From contig JBCCYM010000034.1 of assembly GCA_039190005.1 (NCBI GenBank), positions 1 to 19,206 on the forward strand: a stretch of DNA of 19,206 nt, in the 5' to 3' direction. This document shows, piece after piece, positions 8,719 to 15,557 of this stretch (position 1 is its first letter; each line of letters begins with the position of its first letter). A program made the position numbers and the translations under genes. Below the pieces are notes generated by a model, which saw only the letters and a list, made by a program, of their open reading frames with translations, ran no database searches and was not told the DNA's origin. The stretch comes from JBCCYM01 sp039190005. Lineage in GTDB: Bacteria > Pseudomonadota > Gammaproteobacteria > UBA12402.

Positions 8719-9783
8719 TTATTCATAAACCACAGCAACCTTGCCACAGCAACCCTGGCTCATGGTTTCATAGGCTTTGTCGGCTTCTTGTAAGTTAAAT
8801 TTATGCGTTACCAATGCTTCAGGATGTAGGTTCCAACGTGATAAGCGTTCAACCAGTTGTTCCATGCGCCAGATGGTGGTGACCCAGGAACCATAAATTG
8901 TTTTTTGATCGTGAATAATATCGCGACTTGGCTCAAAGCTGACAGTGCCGCCTTCGCCAATAAAAACACATTTGCCCCACTGGCGTGTGGCTTGGATACA
9001 GGTGAGTCGTCCTTTGTCGTTGCCGGAGCAATCGATTGTTTTTTCACAACCTCGTCCGCCGGTTAAGGCTTTAATTTTCTCGACAGTATCGGCGTCCGCT
9101 TTAATAACGTCATCAGCAAGTTTGAGTTGTTTCGTCAGATTGATGCGCTCGTCTGTGACATCAACGCCAATTAATTTTTCAGCGCCCAGTGCTCTAGATA
9201 AGGCTAGGGCGGCTAATCCTACCGGTCCCAAACCAACAACTAACACACAATCATTGCCGCTAATCTGGATTTTTTCCAAACCCTCATAAACCGTGCCAAA
9301 CCCGCAGGCAACTTGGGCACCATCAATATAGCTTAGATTATCCGGTAACAGAATAAGGTCTTTTTCTTCGGCTAGCATGTACGGCGCCATACCGCCATGA
9401 CGTTGCCAACCATAGGCTTTACGATAGTTGACATCACTACAACTAATCATGTAACCGCGACGGCAGTCATGGCATAAGCCGCAGCCGGAGATATGATAAA
9501 CAATCACACGATCACCGACTTTAAAACGTCGTGTGCCGGGACCACATTCGACAATTTGTCCACAAGGTTCATGACCGGCAATCACATTCTGATAAGCTTC
9601 TGGTCCTTTGCCTAGATGTTGGTGATAAATGGCGCGAATATCGCTGCCACAAATTGTTGATGCTTTTGTTTGGATCAGCACTTCGCCATGACCCGGGGTG
9701 GGAATATCAAATTCTTTAAACGTCACAGTGCTATTGCCGGGCAATACAGCGCCCAGCATTTTTTCTTGTCGATTGATCACCAT
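8719..9783 (-). CDS. Zinc-dependent MDR alcohol/polyol dehydrogenase
   Basis: Medium-chain NAD(P)-dependent dehydrogenase of 354 residues from the ATG at 9783. Catalytic zinc ligands are visible: Cys45 in ICGSD and His71-Glu72 in GHEP. The structural zinc loop has four cysteines (101, 104, 107, 115) in GCGLCHDCRRGYMISC. The Rossmann motif GLGPVG is at 184-189, with Asp208 (GVDV) suggesting NAD preference. It belongs to the Tdh/sorbitol dehydrogenase-like group; the substrate is unknown. The ATG overlaps the upstream stop by one base (TGATG), implying translational coupling with the iron-dependent dehydrogenase; a TTG three bases earlier and an ATG at 9759 are alternative starts. The pairing suggests both enzymes act on the same or successive metabolites, perhaps a sugar alcohol or other alcohol, with the downstream porter possibly supplying it. 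That link is inference. Confidence 0.9.
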   Translation of the reverse strand: MVINRQEKMLGAVLPGNSTVTFKEFDIPTPGHGEVLIQTKASTICGSDIRAIYHQHLGKGPEAYQNVIAGHEPCGQIVECGPGTRRFKVGDRVIVYHISGCGLCHDCRRGYMISCSDVNYRKAYGWQRHGGMAPYMLAEEKDLILLPDNLSYIDGAQVACGFGTVYEGLEKIQISGNDCVLVVGLGPVGLAALALSRALGAEKLIGVDVTDERINLTKQLKLADDVIKADADTVEKIKALTGGRGCEKTIDCSGNDKGRLTCIQATRQWGKCVFIGEGGTVSFEPSRDIIHDQKTIYGSWVTTIWRMEQLVERLSRWNLHPEALVTHKFNLQEADKAYETMSQGCCGKVAVVYE

Positions 9784-10946
9784 CAATGTGTTCTCGCTTT
9801 GTTATACAGCGCTATAATATCTTGTTCAGTCGGCACTTTTGGACTGGCTTGTGAATCAGGAAATGCCATGCAGTGCTTAATAATACCGGGCATCTCAGCT
9901 TGATCAACCTGTAGTGAATCGAGCGTAAACCACATGTTGATTTGTTTTAAGAACGCGTCAATTTCTTCGCAGCATTGGCGCGCGGCGGTATCATCATTTT
10001 CTGATTGCAAGGCTGGATTAAAAATACGGCCCACTGTGGCAAAACGATCAATGGCTGATTCATAAGTGAAGCGAGTAAATTCTGGGTAGATCACTGCCAA
10101 AGACTGACCGTGGCTCACATGCGGGAAATGGCCACTAATTGCCTGTCCCATCGCGTGAGGCATAATGGTGCCGACATTGGCAATACACATGCCGGCATAG
10201 GTATCCGCCAATGCCATGGCCGCGCGGGCTTCAAGGTTATTGCTATCGGTTAGCACAATGGGCAGGTTGGTTTTGACCAATTTTATCGCTTCGAGGCATA
10301 ATAAATCGACATAGGGATTGTGGTTGGTATTAAGATAGCTTTCAAATGTATGGGTAAACGCGTCCCAACCGGTTGAGGCGGTGACATTTTCCGGTAAAGT
10401 GACCATCAATTCTGGATCAACAATTGCTGCTTTAGCAAAAATGTAGGGACTGGCAATAGCGGATTTATGTTTATCTTCATTACGGGTAATCACCGCGACT
10501 TTAGAGGTATGGGTACCGGTGCCAGAAGTTGTCGAGATGGCGACAATTGGCAGCGTTTTAGTCGTGGGTTGTTTCGGGCTGTAATAGAGATAATCAAAGG
10601 CGTTACCTTCATGTGTGGCTTGAACGGCAATGGCTTTGGCCACATCAATTGTAGAGCCGCCACCCACACCTAAAATAACATCCGCTTTGAACGCAATGGC
10701 TTGTTCGGTGCCAAGGGTGACATCATCGAGGGTTGGATTAGGTGTCGCGCCAGCGTAATGGTGTACCGCGATACCGGCATCGGTCAATAGTTTGGTAATC
10801 TTAGTGAAAGCAGCGGCTAGCGCGTTGCTTTTGCCGGTGACAAGAAAACAACGTTTGCCATATTGACCAACCACTGTGGCAACATCATTTAGTTTTCCGG
10901 TGCCGAAATGAATAGAGGTGGGTTGATAATAATTAAATGGTCGCAA
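9783..10946 (-). CDS. Iron-containing alcohol dehydrogenase (group III)
   Basis: Cytoplasmic Fe-ADH family oxidoreductase, 387 residues, the usual length. The nucleotide-binding GVGGGSTID is at 93-101 and SGTGT at 141-145. Metal ligands fit the family pattern: Asp195 and His199 in GWDAFTH, His264 in MPHAMG and His279 in HVSHG. Substrates in this family range from 1,3-propanediol and butanol to lactaldehyde; this one cannot be told from sequence. The start is a TTG at 10946: no ATG exists upstream before the in-frame stop, the next Met is residue 181, and a strong AAGGGGG Shine-Dalgarno lies six or seven bases ahead. It is the first gene of a coupled pair with the zinc dehydrogenase and has its own promoter in the 69-bp gap after ispA. 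Confidence 0.92.
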   Translation of the reverse strand: MRPFNYYQPTSIHFGTGKLNDVATVVGQYGKRCFLVTGKSNALAAAFTKITKLLTDAGIAVHHYAGATPNPTLDDVTLGTEQAIAFKADVILGVGGGSTIDVAKAIAVQATHEGNAFDYLYYSPKQPTTKTLPIVAISTTSGTGTHTSKVAVITRNEDKHKSAIASPYIFAKAAIVDPELMVTLPENVTASTGWDAFTHTFESYLNTNHNPYVDLLCLEAIKLVKTNLPIVLTDSNNLEARAAMALADTYAGMCIANVGTIMPHAMGQAISGHFPHVSHGQSLAVIYPEFTRFTYESAIDRFATVGRIFNPALQSENDDTAARQCCEEIDAFLKQINMWFTLDSLQVDQAEMPGIIKHCMAFPDSQASPKVPTEQDIIALYNKARTH

Positions 10947-10970
10947 AATAATCCCCCTTACATATTTTCT

Positions 10971-10982
10971 ATCAATTGATCA
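10971..10982. promoter_or_regulatory. Palindromic putative operator for the dehydrogenase pair
   Basis: A perfect 10-bp palindrome ATCAATTGAT (10971-10980) overlaps TGATCA (10977-10982), lying over the expected transcription start of the predicted promoter. A second TGATCA lies just beyond the -35 at 11013-11018. Two matching sites flanking a promoter suggest an operator pair; this is inference from spacing. Confidence 0.3.
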
Positions 10983-10983
10983 G

Positions 10984-11012
10984 ATTGTATAAAAATTTAT
11001 GTGCTATGTAAA
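10984..11012 (-). promoter_or_regulatory. Predicted sigma-70 promoter for the Fe-ADH/Zn-dehydrogenase pair
   Basis: On the minus strand TTTACA (complement of 11007-11012) and TACAAT (complement of 10984-10989) are separated by exactly 17 bp; each matches consensus at five of six positions. The -35 ends four bases beyond the ispA stop, so the pair can be transcribed independently of xseB-ispA. Confidence 0.6.
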
Positions 11013-11015
11013 TGA

Positions 11016-11903
11016 TCAATTTTTACGCTCAACAAAAACATGTGCCAGCGCTGCTAGCTTAGATTTTTCTAAATGAATATCAGCAAGTGCTTGTAAGGCT
11101 TGTTGATAAAGCGCGTCTCGTTTTTCTTTCGCGGCGCGCATCCCAAGAATTTCTGGATACGTCGCGCGACCAAGGGCGCGATCAACGCCCGGTAATTTGC
11201 CTAATGAGGTAATTTCGCCTTCAACATCAAGAATATCATCCTGAATTTGAAACAGCAGGCCAATACAATCCGCGTAATGACAAAGTTGCTTATAAGTATT
11301 CTCATCATCACAGTTCGCGGCAATTAATGCTAATTCAACACAGGCTTTAATTAACAGACCCGTTTTATGCGTGTGAATTGTCTGTAATTGTGCTAATGAA
11401 ATATTCGGATTTGCTTCAATATCCAAAGATTGTCCGTAAGCCATACCGTTCATGCCAATGGCTTTGCTGAGCGCGCAAATCATTTTCAATTGCTGTGTCG
11501 GGTTTAACGCGGCGTTTTTCTTAGCCAGTATTTCAAACGCGAGTGATTGTAAGGCATCGCCGGCAAGAATAGCGCTTGCTTCATCAAAGGCTTTGTGGCA
11601 GGTTGGATTGCCGCGCCTGAAATCATCATCGTCCATCGCCGGCAAATCATCATGGATAAGTGAATAGCAATGTATTAATTCTATCGAGCAGGCGGCGGTA
11701 TCAACCGTTTCCGGTGGCGCTGATAAGGCTTCGGCTGTGGCGTAAATGAGTAATGGTCGTAGTCGTTTGCCACCATTAAGTACCGAATAAGCTATCGCCT
11801 GGCTGAGTTTGCTATCGGAGAGAGTAACCGCGGCTTGAAGCAGGTTTTGAATGCGGTGCCGATACTGACCGGTAAACGCGTTAAAATCAGTCATTATTGC
11901 CAT
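11016..11903 (-). CDS. ispA: Polyprenyl (farnesyl) diphosphate synthase
   Basis: Cytoplasmic prenyltransferase condensing isopentenyl diphosphate with allylic diphosphates to make farnesyl diphosphate for quinones and undecaprenyl carriers. The first Asp-rich motif is DDLPAMD (85-91, in the DDxxxxD form typical of bacterial FPP synthases), the second is QDDILD (221-226), and GGKRLRP (44-50) binds isopentenyl diphosphate. The 295-residue length fits E. coli IspA (299). The reading frame overlaps the end of xseB by 17 bases, or by 8 if the second ATG at 11894 is used; neither has a clear Shine-Dalgarno, so coupling to xseB is likely. In E. coli dxs follows this pair; here the dehydrogenase pair stands in its place, so the operon has been rearranged. 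Confidence 0.95.
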   Translation of the reverse strand: MAIMTDFNAFTGQYRHRIQNLLQAAVTLSDSKLSQAIAYSVLNGGKRLRPLLIYATAEALSAPPETVDTAACSIELIHCYSLIHDDLPAMDDDDFRRGNPTCHKAFDEASAILAGDALQSLAFEILAKKNAALNPTQQLKMICALSKAIGMNGMAYGQSLDIEANPNISLAQLQTIHTHKTGLLIKACVELALIAANCDDENTYKQLCHYADCIGLLFQIQDDILDVEGEITSLGKLPGVDRALGRATYPEILGMRAAKEKRDALYQQALQALADIHLEKSKLAALAHVFVERKN

Positions 11904-12117
11904 TAAATGTTTTGAGCTGTTGATCGTCAGTGAGAATTTTTACTTTCTGCTCAGCGTCGCTTAATATTTTTTGACACTGTTTTGTTAAAGCGACACCACG
12001 CTCAAAATGTTTTAATGATTCATCAAGACTGAGTTTTCCTGTTTCCATGTCAGTGACGAGCTTTTCCAGTTCTTTTAAAGCGGATTCGAGGTCTTGATGA
12101 CTTTTTTTTGTTGCCAT
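11887..12117 (-). CDS. xseB: Exodeoxyribonuclease VII small subunit
   Basis: Small all-helical protein of 76 residues (E. coli 80) that binds XseA to form exonuclease VII, which degrades single-stranded DNA to oligonucleotides. The typical pattern is seen: FE-like LESALKELEKLV near the N terminus, METGKLSLDESL in the middle and an FERGVALTKQCQ second helix, ending in an Asp/Asn-rich tail. It is immediately followed by and overlaps ispA, the widespread xseB-ispA arrangement. The ATG at 12117 has no strong Shine-Dalgarno. xseA is not in the window. Confidence 0.93.
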   Translation of the reverse strand: MATKKSHQDLESALKELEKLVTDMETGKLSLDESLKHFERGVALTKQCQKILSDAEQKVKILTDDQQLKTFNGNND

Positions 12118-12141
12118 AAACTAAAGTAAACTATTTTATTC

Positions 12142-12164
12142 GCTAAGACTTGTCGCAGCTTAGC
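12142..12164. promoter_or_regulatory. Inverted repeat upstream of xseB
   Basis: GCTAAG (12142-12147) and CTTAGC (12159-12164) form a perfect 6-bp dyad with an 11-base spacer, about 25 bases upstream of the xseB ATG. It may be a regulator site or a leader hairpin; no convincing promoter hexamer pair for xseB was found around it. Confidence 0.25.
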
Positions 12165-12193
12165 AAATAATTTTTAAACCGGCAAGTAGAAGC

Positions 12194-12222
12194 TTGACAA
12201 GCGTTGGAATTACTTAGAGAAT
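12194..12222 (+). promoter_or_regulatory. Predicted promoter for yjeT-purA
   Basis: A perfect TTGACA (12194-12199), inside the small palindrome GCTTG-A-CAAGC (12192-12202), is followed after 17 bp by GAGAAT (12217-12222, four of six -10 positions). The resulting leader of about 135 bases would contain the hairpin element at 12268-12320. Confidence 0.45.
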
Positions 12223-12267
12223 ACTCAGGAAAAAATTTTTAACGACCGTAAGAATTTTGCATAAAAA

Positions 12268-12320
12268 CTGTAATTTCCGCCCAGACAGTCCTTGAGCTTG
12301 TCAAAGGGCGAGAATGACAG
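12268..12320. repeat. Nested inverted-repeat (REP/MITE-like) element in the yjeT-purA leader
   Basis: Outer arms of 15 bases (12268-12282 and 12306-12320) pair with three mismatches, the innermost five (CGCCC/GGGCG) being perfect. Inside lies CCTTGA-GCTTG-TCAAAGG, an imperfect small hairpin. The core is similar to the repeat between xylB and xylA and to degenerate copies near 14038-14095. It lies between the predicted promoter and yjeT and so would be transcribed. Confidence 0.6.
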
Positions 12321-12364
12321 GTGTTTGTAAATTCAGAGCAACTAGCGTGGGGTATAAATCAAAT

Positions 12365-12571
12365 ATGAGTCAGGTGTCATATATTATTATCGCGGCAATT
12401 GCGCTGTTTTTTATTTTTGAAGGTTTCTTGCCTTTCGTTTCGCCTGGTTTATGGCGACGCATTATGCATTATGCGGCTGATCGAAGCGATAAAACCTTAC
12501 ATATTATCGGTTTTATCAGTATGTTAATTGGTGTTATATTACTTATATTTGCTCATTATTACGTGTTATAA
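12365..12571 (+). CDS. yjeT: DUF2065 (YjeT-like) small membrane protein
   Basis: A 68-residue inner-membrane protein with two predicted helices (about residues 4-24 and 46-66) separated by a polar segment, LWRRIMHYAADRSDKTLH. Size, the GFLPFVSPGLWRR pattern and position directly before purA match the DUF2065 family, as in E. coli where yjeT precedes purA in the hfl operon. Its function is unknown. The ATG at 12365 is chosen over an in-frame ATG at 12314 because the latter lies inside the repeat element and adds 17 residues not expected in the family. A GTGGGG stretch (12347-12352) is a rather distant Shine-Dalgarno. The stop is nine bases from purA, so the two are co-transcribed. hflX, hflK and hflC are not seen upstream. 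Confidence 0.85.
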   Translation: MSQVSYIIIAAIALFFIFEGFLPFVSPGLWRRIMHYAADRSDKTLHIIGFISMLIGVILLIFAHYYVL

Positions 12572-12580
12572 GAGAGGGTT

Positions 12581-13876
12581 ATGTCAGGTTCAGTTGCGAT
12601 ATTAGGGCTTCAATGGGGCGATGAAGGCAAAGGTAAAATTGTTGATTTAATTACCGCGCAGGCGGATTGCACGGTGCGTTTCCAAGGTGGCCATAATGCC
12701 GGTCATACATTGGTGATTGATGGGCAGACTGTGGCTTTGCATCTCATTCCTTCCGGCATTATGCGAGACAATATCCCTTGTTTGATTGGCAATGGTGTGG
12801 TCTTGGATTGTGGCGCTTTGCTAAAAGAAATTGCCATGTTGGAGGATCTGGGGGTTGATGTGTTCTCGCGCTTGATGATCAGCGAATCTTGTCCGCTAAT
12901 CTTGCCAACCCATATTGCTTTAGATAAAGCGCGCGAAGCCCATAAAGGCAAAAAGAATATTGGTACCACGCAGCGCGGCATTGGTCCAGCCTATGAAGAC
13001 AAAGTGGCTCGCCGCGCCATACGTCTGTGCGATCTCGCCGATGAAGATTATTTCAAAGAGCGACTTAAATCGTTAATGGCCTATCATAATTTTATGCTCA
13101 CCAAGTATTACAATGCCGAGGCGGTTGATTATAAAGCCACCTTAGATAAACTGTCGCGTTATCGCCAGATATTAGTGCCATTGATGGTCAATACCGGTGA
13201 GGTATTATTCGATTATCAATCGCAGGACAAGAATATTTTATTTGAAGGCGCGCAAGGGACACTGTTAGATGTGGATCACGGCACTTATCCTTATGTGACC
13301 TCATCGAACACAACTGTTGGTGGTGTCGCCACGGGGACAGGGTTTATGCCGGCATGGTCAATGTATGTCTTAGGTATTGTCAAAGCGTATACCACGCGCG
13401 TTGGTTCTGGACCTTTTCCGACATTGCTTGAGAATGACATCGGTAAATATTTAGGTCAAAAAGGGCATGAATTTGGTGTGACCACAGGGCGTAGCCGTGC
13501 TTGTGGTTGGTTTGACGCGGTATTGGTGCGTCATGCCTGTCGTTTGAACGCGGTCAATGGCATTTGTCTGACGAAGTTGGATGTGTTAGATGAGTTGGAA
13601 GAAATTAAAGTTTGTGTGGCTTATCAAACAGCCAAAGGCAAGGTGGATACCGCGCCAAGTTGTGCCAGAGCGTTGGCGCAATGCCAGCCGATTTATGAAA
13701 CATGGCCGGGTTGGCAAACATCGACATTTGGTATTGATGATTATAATCAACTCCCTGAAAACGCGAAAAATTATGTTAATCGCTTACAGGAGTTGATTGA
13801 AAAACCCATTACCATCATATCAACCAGTCCTGAACGCAATCATACCATGATATTGAAATCACCTTTTGATGGTTAA
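12581..13876 (+). CDS. purA: Adenylosuccinate synthetase
   Basis: Cytoplasmic GTP-dependent enzyme joining IMP and aspartate to give adenylosuccinate, the first committed step of AMP synthesis. The 431 residues match the family (E. coli 432). The N-terminal LQWGDEGKGK holds the catalytic Asp14, GGHNAGHT holds His42, GTTQRGIGPAYEDK is the IMP-binding loop, GVTTGRSRACGW is in the middle of the protein, and STSPERNHT near the C terminus is the guanine-binding region. All key residues are present. The Shine-Dalgarno AGAGAGGG (12571-12578) overlaps the yjeT stop, so translation is probably coupled. The xylose promoter begins eight bases after its stop. Confidence 0.97.
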   Translation: MSGSVAILGLQWGDEGKGKIVDLITAQADCTVRFQGGHNAGHTLVIDGQTVALHLIPSGIMRDNIPCLIGNGVVLDCGALLKEIAMLEDLGVDVFSRLMISESCPLILPTHIALDKAREAHKGKKNIGTTQRGIGPAYEDKVARRAIRLCDLADEDYFKERLKSLMAYHNFMLTKYYNAEAVDYKATLDKLSRYRQILVPLMVNTGEVLFDYQSQDKNILFEGAQGTLLDVDHGTYPYVTSSNTTVGGVATGTGFMPAWSMYVLGIVKAYTTRVGSGPFPTLLENDIGKYLGQKGHEFGVTTGRSRACGWFDAVLVRHACRLNAVNGICLTKLDVLDELEEIKVCVAYQTAKGKVDTAPSCARALAQCQPIYETWPGWQTSTFGIDDYNQLPENAKNYVNRLQELIEKPITIISTSPERNHTMILKSPFDG

Positions 13877-13883
13877 AAATTCT

Positions 13884-13912
13884 TTGACTTTTCTTATGGT
13901 TTGTCATAGGAT
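13884..13912 (+). promoter_or_regulatory. Predicted promoter of the xylose operon
   Basis: TTGACT (13884-13889) and TAGGAT (13907-13912) are separated by exactly 17 bp, matching consensus at five and four of six positions. It lies just after purA and would give an unusually long leader of about 250 bases before the transporter start. A perfect dyad covers the -10. Confidence 0.5.
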
Positions 13913-13916
13913 GACA
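13902..13916. promoter_or_regulatory. Putative operator overlapping the xylose-operon -10
   Basis: TGTCAT-AGG-ATGACA is a perfect 6-bp dyad that fully covers the predicted -10 hexamer, a geometry suited to repression. Such short arms with a 3-base centre recall sites bound by GntR-family (FadR-type) regulators, but no regulator is encoded in the window and the family is a guess. Confidence 0.45.
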
Positions 13917-14170
13917 CTATGTTTCAACATAAGTAGAAATACCGTGTAAAACAGGATAATTTTGTCAATTAGTGACTGTTGAAATCTGGGTTTATTCAAC
14001 GTTTAACGCGTTGTCATTGCTGGAAAAGGCTGCATTGTACCTTGAGCTTATCGGAGAGTGGTTCTTGATCTTGTCGAAACATCGCGAGCATCACATAGAA
14101 AACGCTCCAATTGACAAATTTGCTAATCGTTAATAGTCCCGTTACATGAAAGAGGGCTTAAAGAAAAAAC
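13917..14170. other. Long leader/intergenic region before the xylose transporter, with degenerate repeat remnants
   Basis: No coding region is supported here. At 14038-14062 and 14070-14095 there are two degraded stretches resembling the CCTTGAGC-TTGTC-AA core of the repeats at 12291 and 17053. A short GAGGG (14152-14156) precedes the transporter start at a long 14-base distance. Confidence 0.4.
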
Positions 14171-15550
14171 TTGTCTATAAGAAACAATCGCTTTGCTGTT
14201 TTAGTAGCATTTATTGCCGCCTTTGCTGGCATTTTATTTGGTTTTGATACCGGCGTTATTTCTGGCGCTATTTTATTTATTCGCAATCAATTTCATTTAT
14301 CAGCGCAAATGAATGGTTTAGTCACTAGCGCGGTTTTAATTGGTGCTTTTTTAGGCGCTATATTTAGTGGTCATTTATCGGATCGTTTTGGTCGCAAGTC
14401 CCTTTTAATAGCCGATGCCATTATTTTTATTTTTGGCACGATCATTACTACAATCGCGCCGAGTATTGCTATTATCATCATTGGTCGTATTATCGTTGGT
14501 GTTGCTATTGGTATCGCTTCTTATACCGCGCCGCTCTATATTTCTGAAATTTCACCGCCGCGCTATCGTGGCGCTTTAGTTTCTTTAAACCAGCTGGCTG
14601 TGACGATAGGTATTCTGATTGCTTATATTATTGATTATGTGTGCGCTGTGTTATTAAACCATAATCACGCTTGGCGTTACATGTTTCTTAGCGGTATTGT
14701 CCCCGCGGTAATTTTACTGTTAGGTGTATTGTTTTTACCGTTTAGTCCAAGATGGTTAATGTTTAAAGGATATGAACAAAAGGCGATAAAAACATTACAA
14801 AAAATTCGTAAAAGCCAAAAAGTCGTTGAGGGTGAATTAGCGCGGATTAGAGAAAGCTTGCATAAACGCAAAGGCAGTTGGCGTGAATTATTGACACCAA
14901 CTGTTCGTCCAACACTTCTAATTGCCGGTGGTTTGGCAATTATCCAACAAGTGACCGGCATCAATACAATTCTTTATTACGCGCCAACTATTTTTCAAAT
15001 ATCCGGTTTTCATCACGCGTCGGTGGCTATTCTGGCAACAATGGGGGTTGGGGTTGTTTTTGTTTTATCTACCATTATCGCGTTGCCGTTTATTGACAAT
15101 TGGGGGCGCAGACCGTTGCTTTTTATGGGCTTATTTATTATGACAGTCGCGTTATTTTTGTTGAGCTGGGTGTTTCAAATCCATGAGCCGACAATATTCT
15201 TAGCCAATTTGTCCGTTGTCTGCATTTTTATTTATGTTTTTGGTTTTGGTATTAGCTTAGGGCCAGTGATGTGGTTAATGATCGCCGAAGTATTTCCTTT
15301 ACGTGTGCGTGGCTTAGGTTCTAGTGTGGCGACGGCAATTAATTGGGGATCCAACTGGTTGGTGACCATAAGTTTTTTAACGTTGGTGCAGTTATTCCAT
15401 CAATCTGGTACATTTTTGATTTATGCGGTAGTGAGTTTATTGTCTTTAATATTTATTTATTTTATTGTGCCGGAAACACGAGGCGTGAGTTTAGAAACCA
15501 TTGAAGCCAATCTAAATGCCGGCAAAAAGCCGCGTCATATTGGTTTGTGA
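14171..15550 (+). CDS. MFS sugar porter, probable D-xylose:proton symporter
   Basis: Predicted 12-helix inner-membrane sugar porter of 459 residues. Family marks: helix 1 LFGFDTGVISGAILFI with Asp26 (compare XylE Asp27), GHLSDRFGRK (67-76), PLYISEISPPRYRG (121-134), SPRWL (192-196), QQVTGIN plus TILYYAP (259-272) and C-terminal PETRGVSLE. D-xylose is inferred from its place as the first gene of an operon with xylB (7 bases on) and xylA. It is clearly distinct from the GalP-like porter at 7184. The start used is a TTG at 14171: the frame is closed by a TAA at 14159 and the next in-frame ATG is 47 codons later, inside the membrane domain. An ATG at 14146 would join this frame if one A were removed from the six-A run at 14164-14169, so a start-region frameshift or sequence error is possible. 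Confidence 0.9.
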   Translation: MSIRNNRFAVLVAFIAAFAGILFGFDTGVISGAILFIRNQFHLSAQMNGLVTSAVLIGAFLGAIFSGHLSDRFGRKSLLIADAIIFIFGTIITTIAPSIAIIIIGRIIVGVAIGIASYTAPLYISEISPPRYRGALVSLNQLAVTIGILIAYIIDYVCAVLLNHNHAWRYMFLSGIVPAVILLLGVLFLPFSPRWLMFKGYEQKAIKTLQKIRKSQKVVEGELARIRESLHKRKGSWRELLTPTVRPTLLIAGGLAIIQQVTGINTILYYAPTIFQISGFHHASVAILATMGVGVVFVLSTIIALPFIDNWGRRPLLFMGLFIMTVALFLLSWVFQIHEPTIFLANLSVVCIFIYVFGFGISLGPVMWLMIAEVFPLRVRGLGSSVATAINWGSNWLVTISFLTLVQLFHQSGTFLIYAVVSLLSLIFIYFIVPETRGVSLETIEANLNAGKKPRHIGL

Positions 15551-15557
15551 GGTCTAA

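Noticed and set aside
8945..9289. Plus-strand 114-residue reading frame
   Set aside because: It is antisense to the zinc dehydrogenase, whose catalytic and cofactor motifs are intact; no ribosome site or recognisable domain.
12314..12364. Longer N terminus for the DUF2065 gene starting at 12314
   Set aside because: That ATG is inside the inverted-repeat element and the extra 17 residues do not resemble the family, which begins with a membrane helix.
13877..14170. Possible small RNA or riboswitch in the long leader before the xylose transporter
   Set aside because: No known riboswitch core or stable conserved fold was recognised by eye; only degraded repeat cores were visible.
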